Positions 5,513 through 5,751 of a stretch of DNA of 5,751 bases are shown here, in pieces. Numbering within the stretch: position 1 is the first letter of the stretch; each line of letters begins with the position of its first letter. Source of the stretch: an uncultured Lachnospiraceae bacterium (lineage in GTDB: Bacteria; Bacillota; Clostridia; Lachnospirales; Lachnospiraceae); the NCBI GenBank assembly GCA_949283905.1, contig CASDUB010000216.1, forward strand, positions 1 to 5,751. The letters are read 5' to 3'. The notes beneath the pieces are model-generated. The model saw only the letters and a list, made by a program, of their open reading frames with translations. It made no database searches and had not been told where the DNA came from. A program made the translations under genes and the position numbers.

Positions 5513-5751
5513 TTCATCATCTTAGGCAAAGCCTCAATGAGCTCGTCCAACTTTTCTTCCCTGCCTTCTCTGATATCTTCGGCAACGCATGTCTTTATGT
5601 GATTAGATAAAAGGACTTTATTGAAACTGTTTATGGCCGCGCTTGCCGCAGAAGCCTGCCTGAGTATATCAATGCAATAACAGTCGTCTTCGACCATTTT
5701 TTTGATTCCTCTTATCTGACCTTCTATTCTGCTGAGCCGGTTTAACAGATC
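5509..5751 (-). CDS. csoR: CsoR-family copper-sensing transcriptional repressor (C-terminal part, start outside window)
   Basis: Eighty residues are visible, beginning DLLNRLSRIEGQIRGIKKM, the classic N-terminal helix signature of the CsoR/RcnR (DUF156) family. The frame is open through the right edge, so the real start lies beyond it. An ATG at 5697 is internal, because the conserved RLSRIEGQIRGI helix lies upstream of it. The Cu(I) ligands are all present with the spacing of the characterised CsoR: Cys26 (in YCIDIL), His51 and Cys55 (in NHIKTC) of the visible part, 25 and 4 residues apart. An extra Cys24 is also present. This ligand set indicates a Cu(I) sensor rather than a Ni/Co RcnR or formaldehyde FrmR. 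In the family, the copper-free all-helical oligomer binds DNA and represses copper export genes; Cu(I) releases it. Its position directly upstream of copA fits this role. The gene ends KMMK with a TGA that lies inside a palindromic repeat. Confidence 0.93.
   Translation of the reverse strand, partial: DLLNRLSRIEGQIRGIKKMVEDDCYCIDILRQASAASAAINSFNKVLLSNHIKTCVAEDIREGREEKLDELIEALPKMMK

Overview
All identifiable genes lie on the minus strand, so the window is best read from right to left. Gene content and style point to a Firmicute of the class Clostridia, perhaps a gut Lachnospiraceae-like organism. The signs are strong AGGAG/GGAGG ribosome binding sites, moderate base composition with A/T-rich intergenic DNA, a CsoR/CopA/CopZ copper module, a short SpoIIAA-like STAS protein and clostridial-type bacterial GH3 proteins. 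The genus cannot be fixed from the sequence alone.

Copper module (about 2670-5751): the 3' end of a CsoR-family copper-sensing repressor runs off the right edge. After a 205-bp gap comes a complete P1B-type Cu(I) ATPase (CopA). The gap is largely filled by two copies of a hairpin-forming palindromic repeat set exactly 100 bp apart. CopA carries a second heavy-metal-associated (HMA) domain at its C-terminus. That domain has its own in-frame ATG and an ideally spaced GGAGGA, so it looks like a CopZ chaperone fused to the pump that may also be translated alone. A canonical A_AAA_AAC slippery heptamer sits in the linker just upstream. Together CsoR would sense Cu(I), CopA would export it, and the CopZ-like domain would deliver it.

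Middle (about 2444-2631): a tRNA-Glu(UUC) gene with its own promoter, an 11-bp hairpin filling its 5' leader, no encoded CCA, and a strong intrinsic terminator. This separates the copper module from the next operon.

Left operon (1-2404): a good sigma-70-type promoter precedes a 99-aa STAS-domain protein (anti-sigma-factor-antagonist type). Fourteen bases later comes a complete 574-aa GH3-family acyl-adenylating enzyme. After a short gap holding a probable terminator or attenuator hairpin comes a second GH3 paralogue, cut by the left edge after 70 residues. The substrate of bacterial GH3 proteins of this type is not known to me. Their linkage to a phospho-switch-type STAS protein is the most intriguing gene-context signal here.

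The plus strand shows no convincing gene; its open frames are shadows of the minus-strand genes. No CRISPR array, insertion sequence or rRNA was seen.
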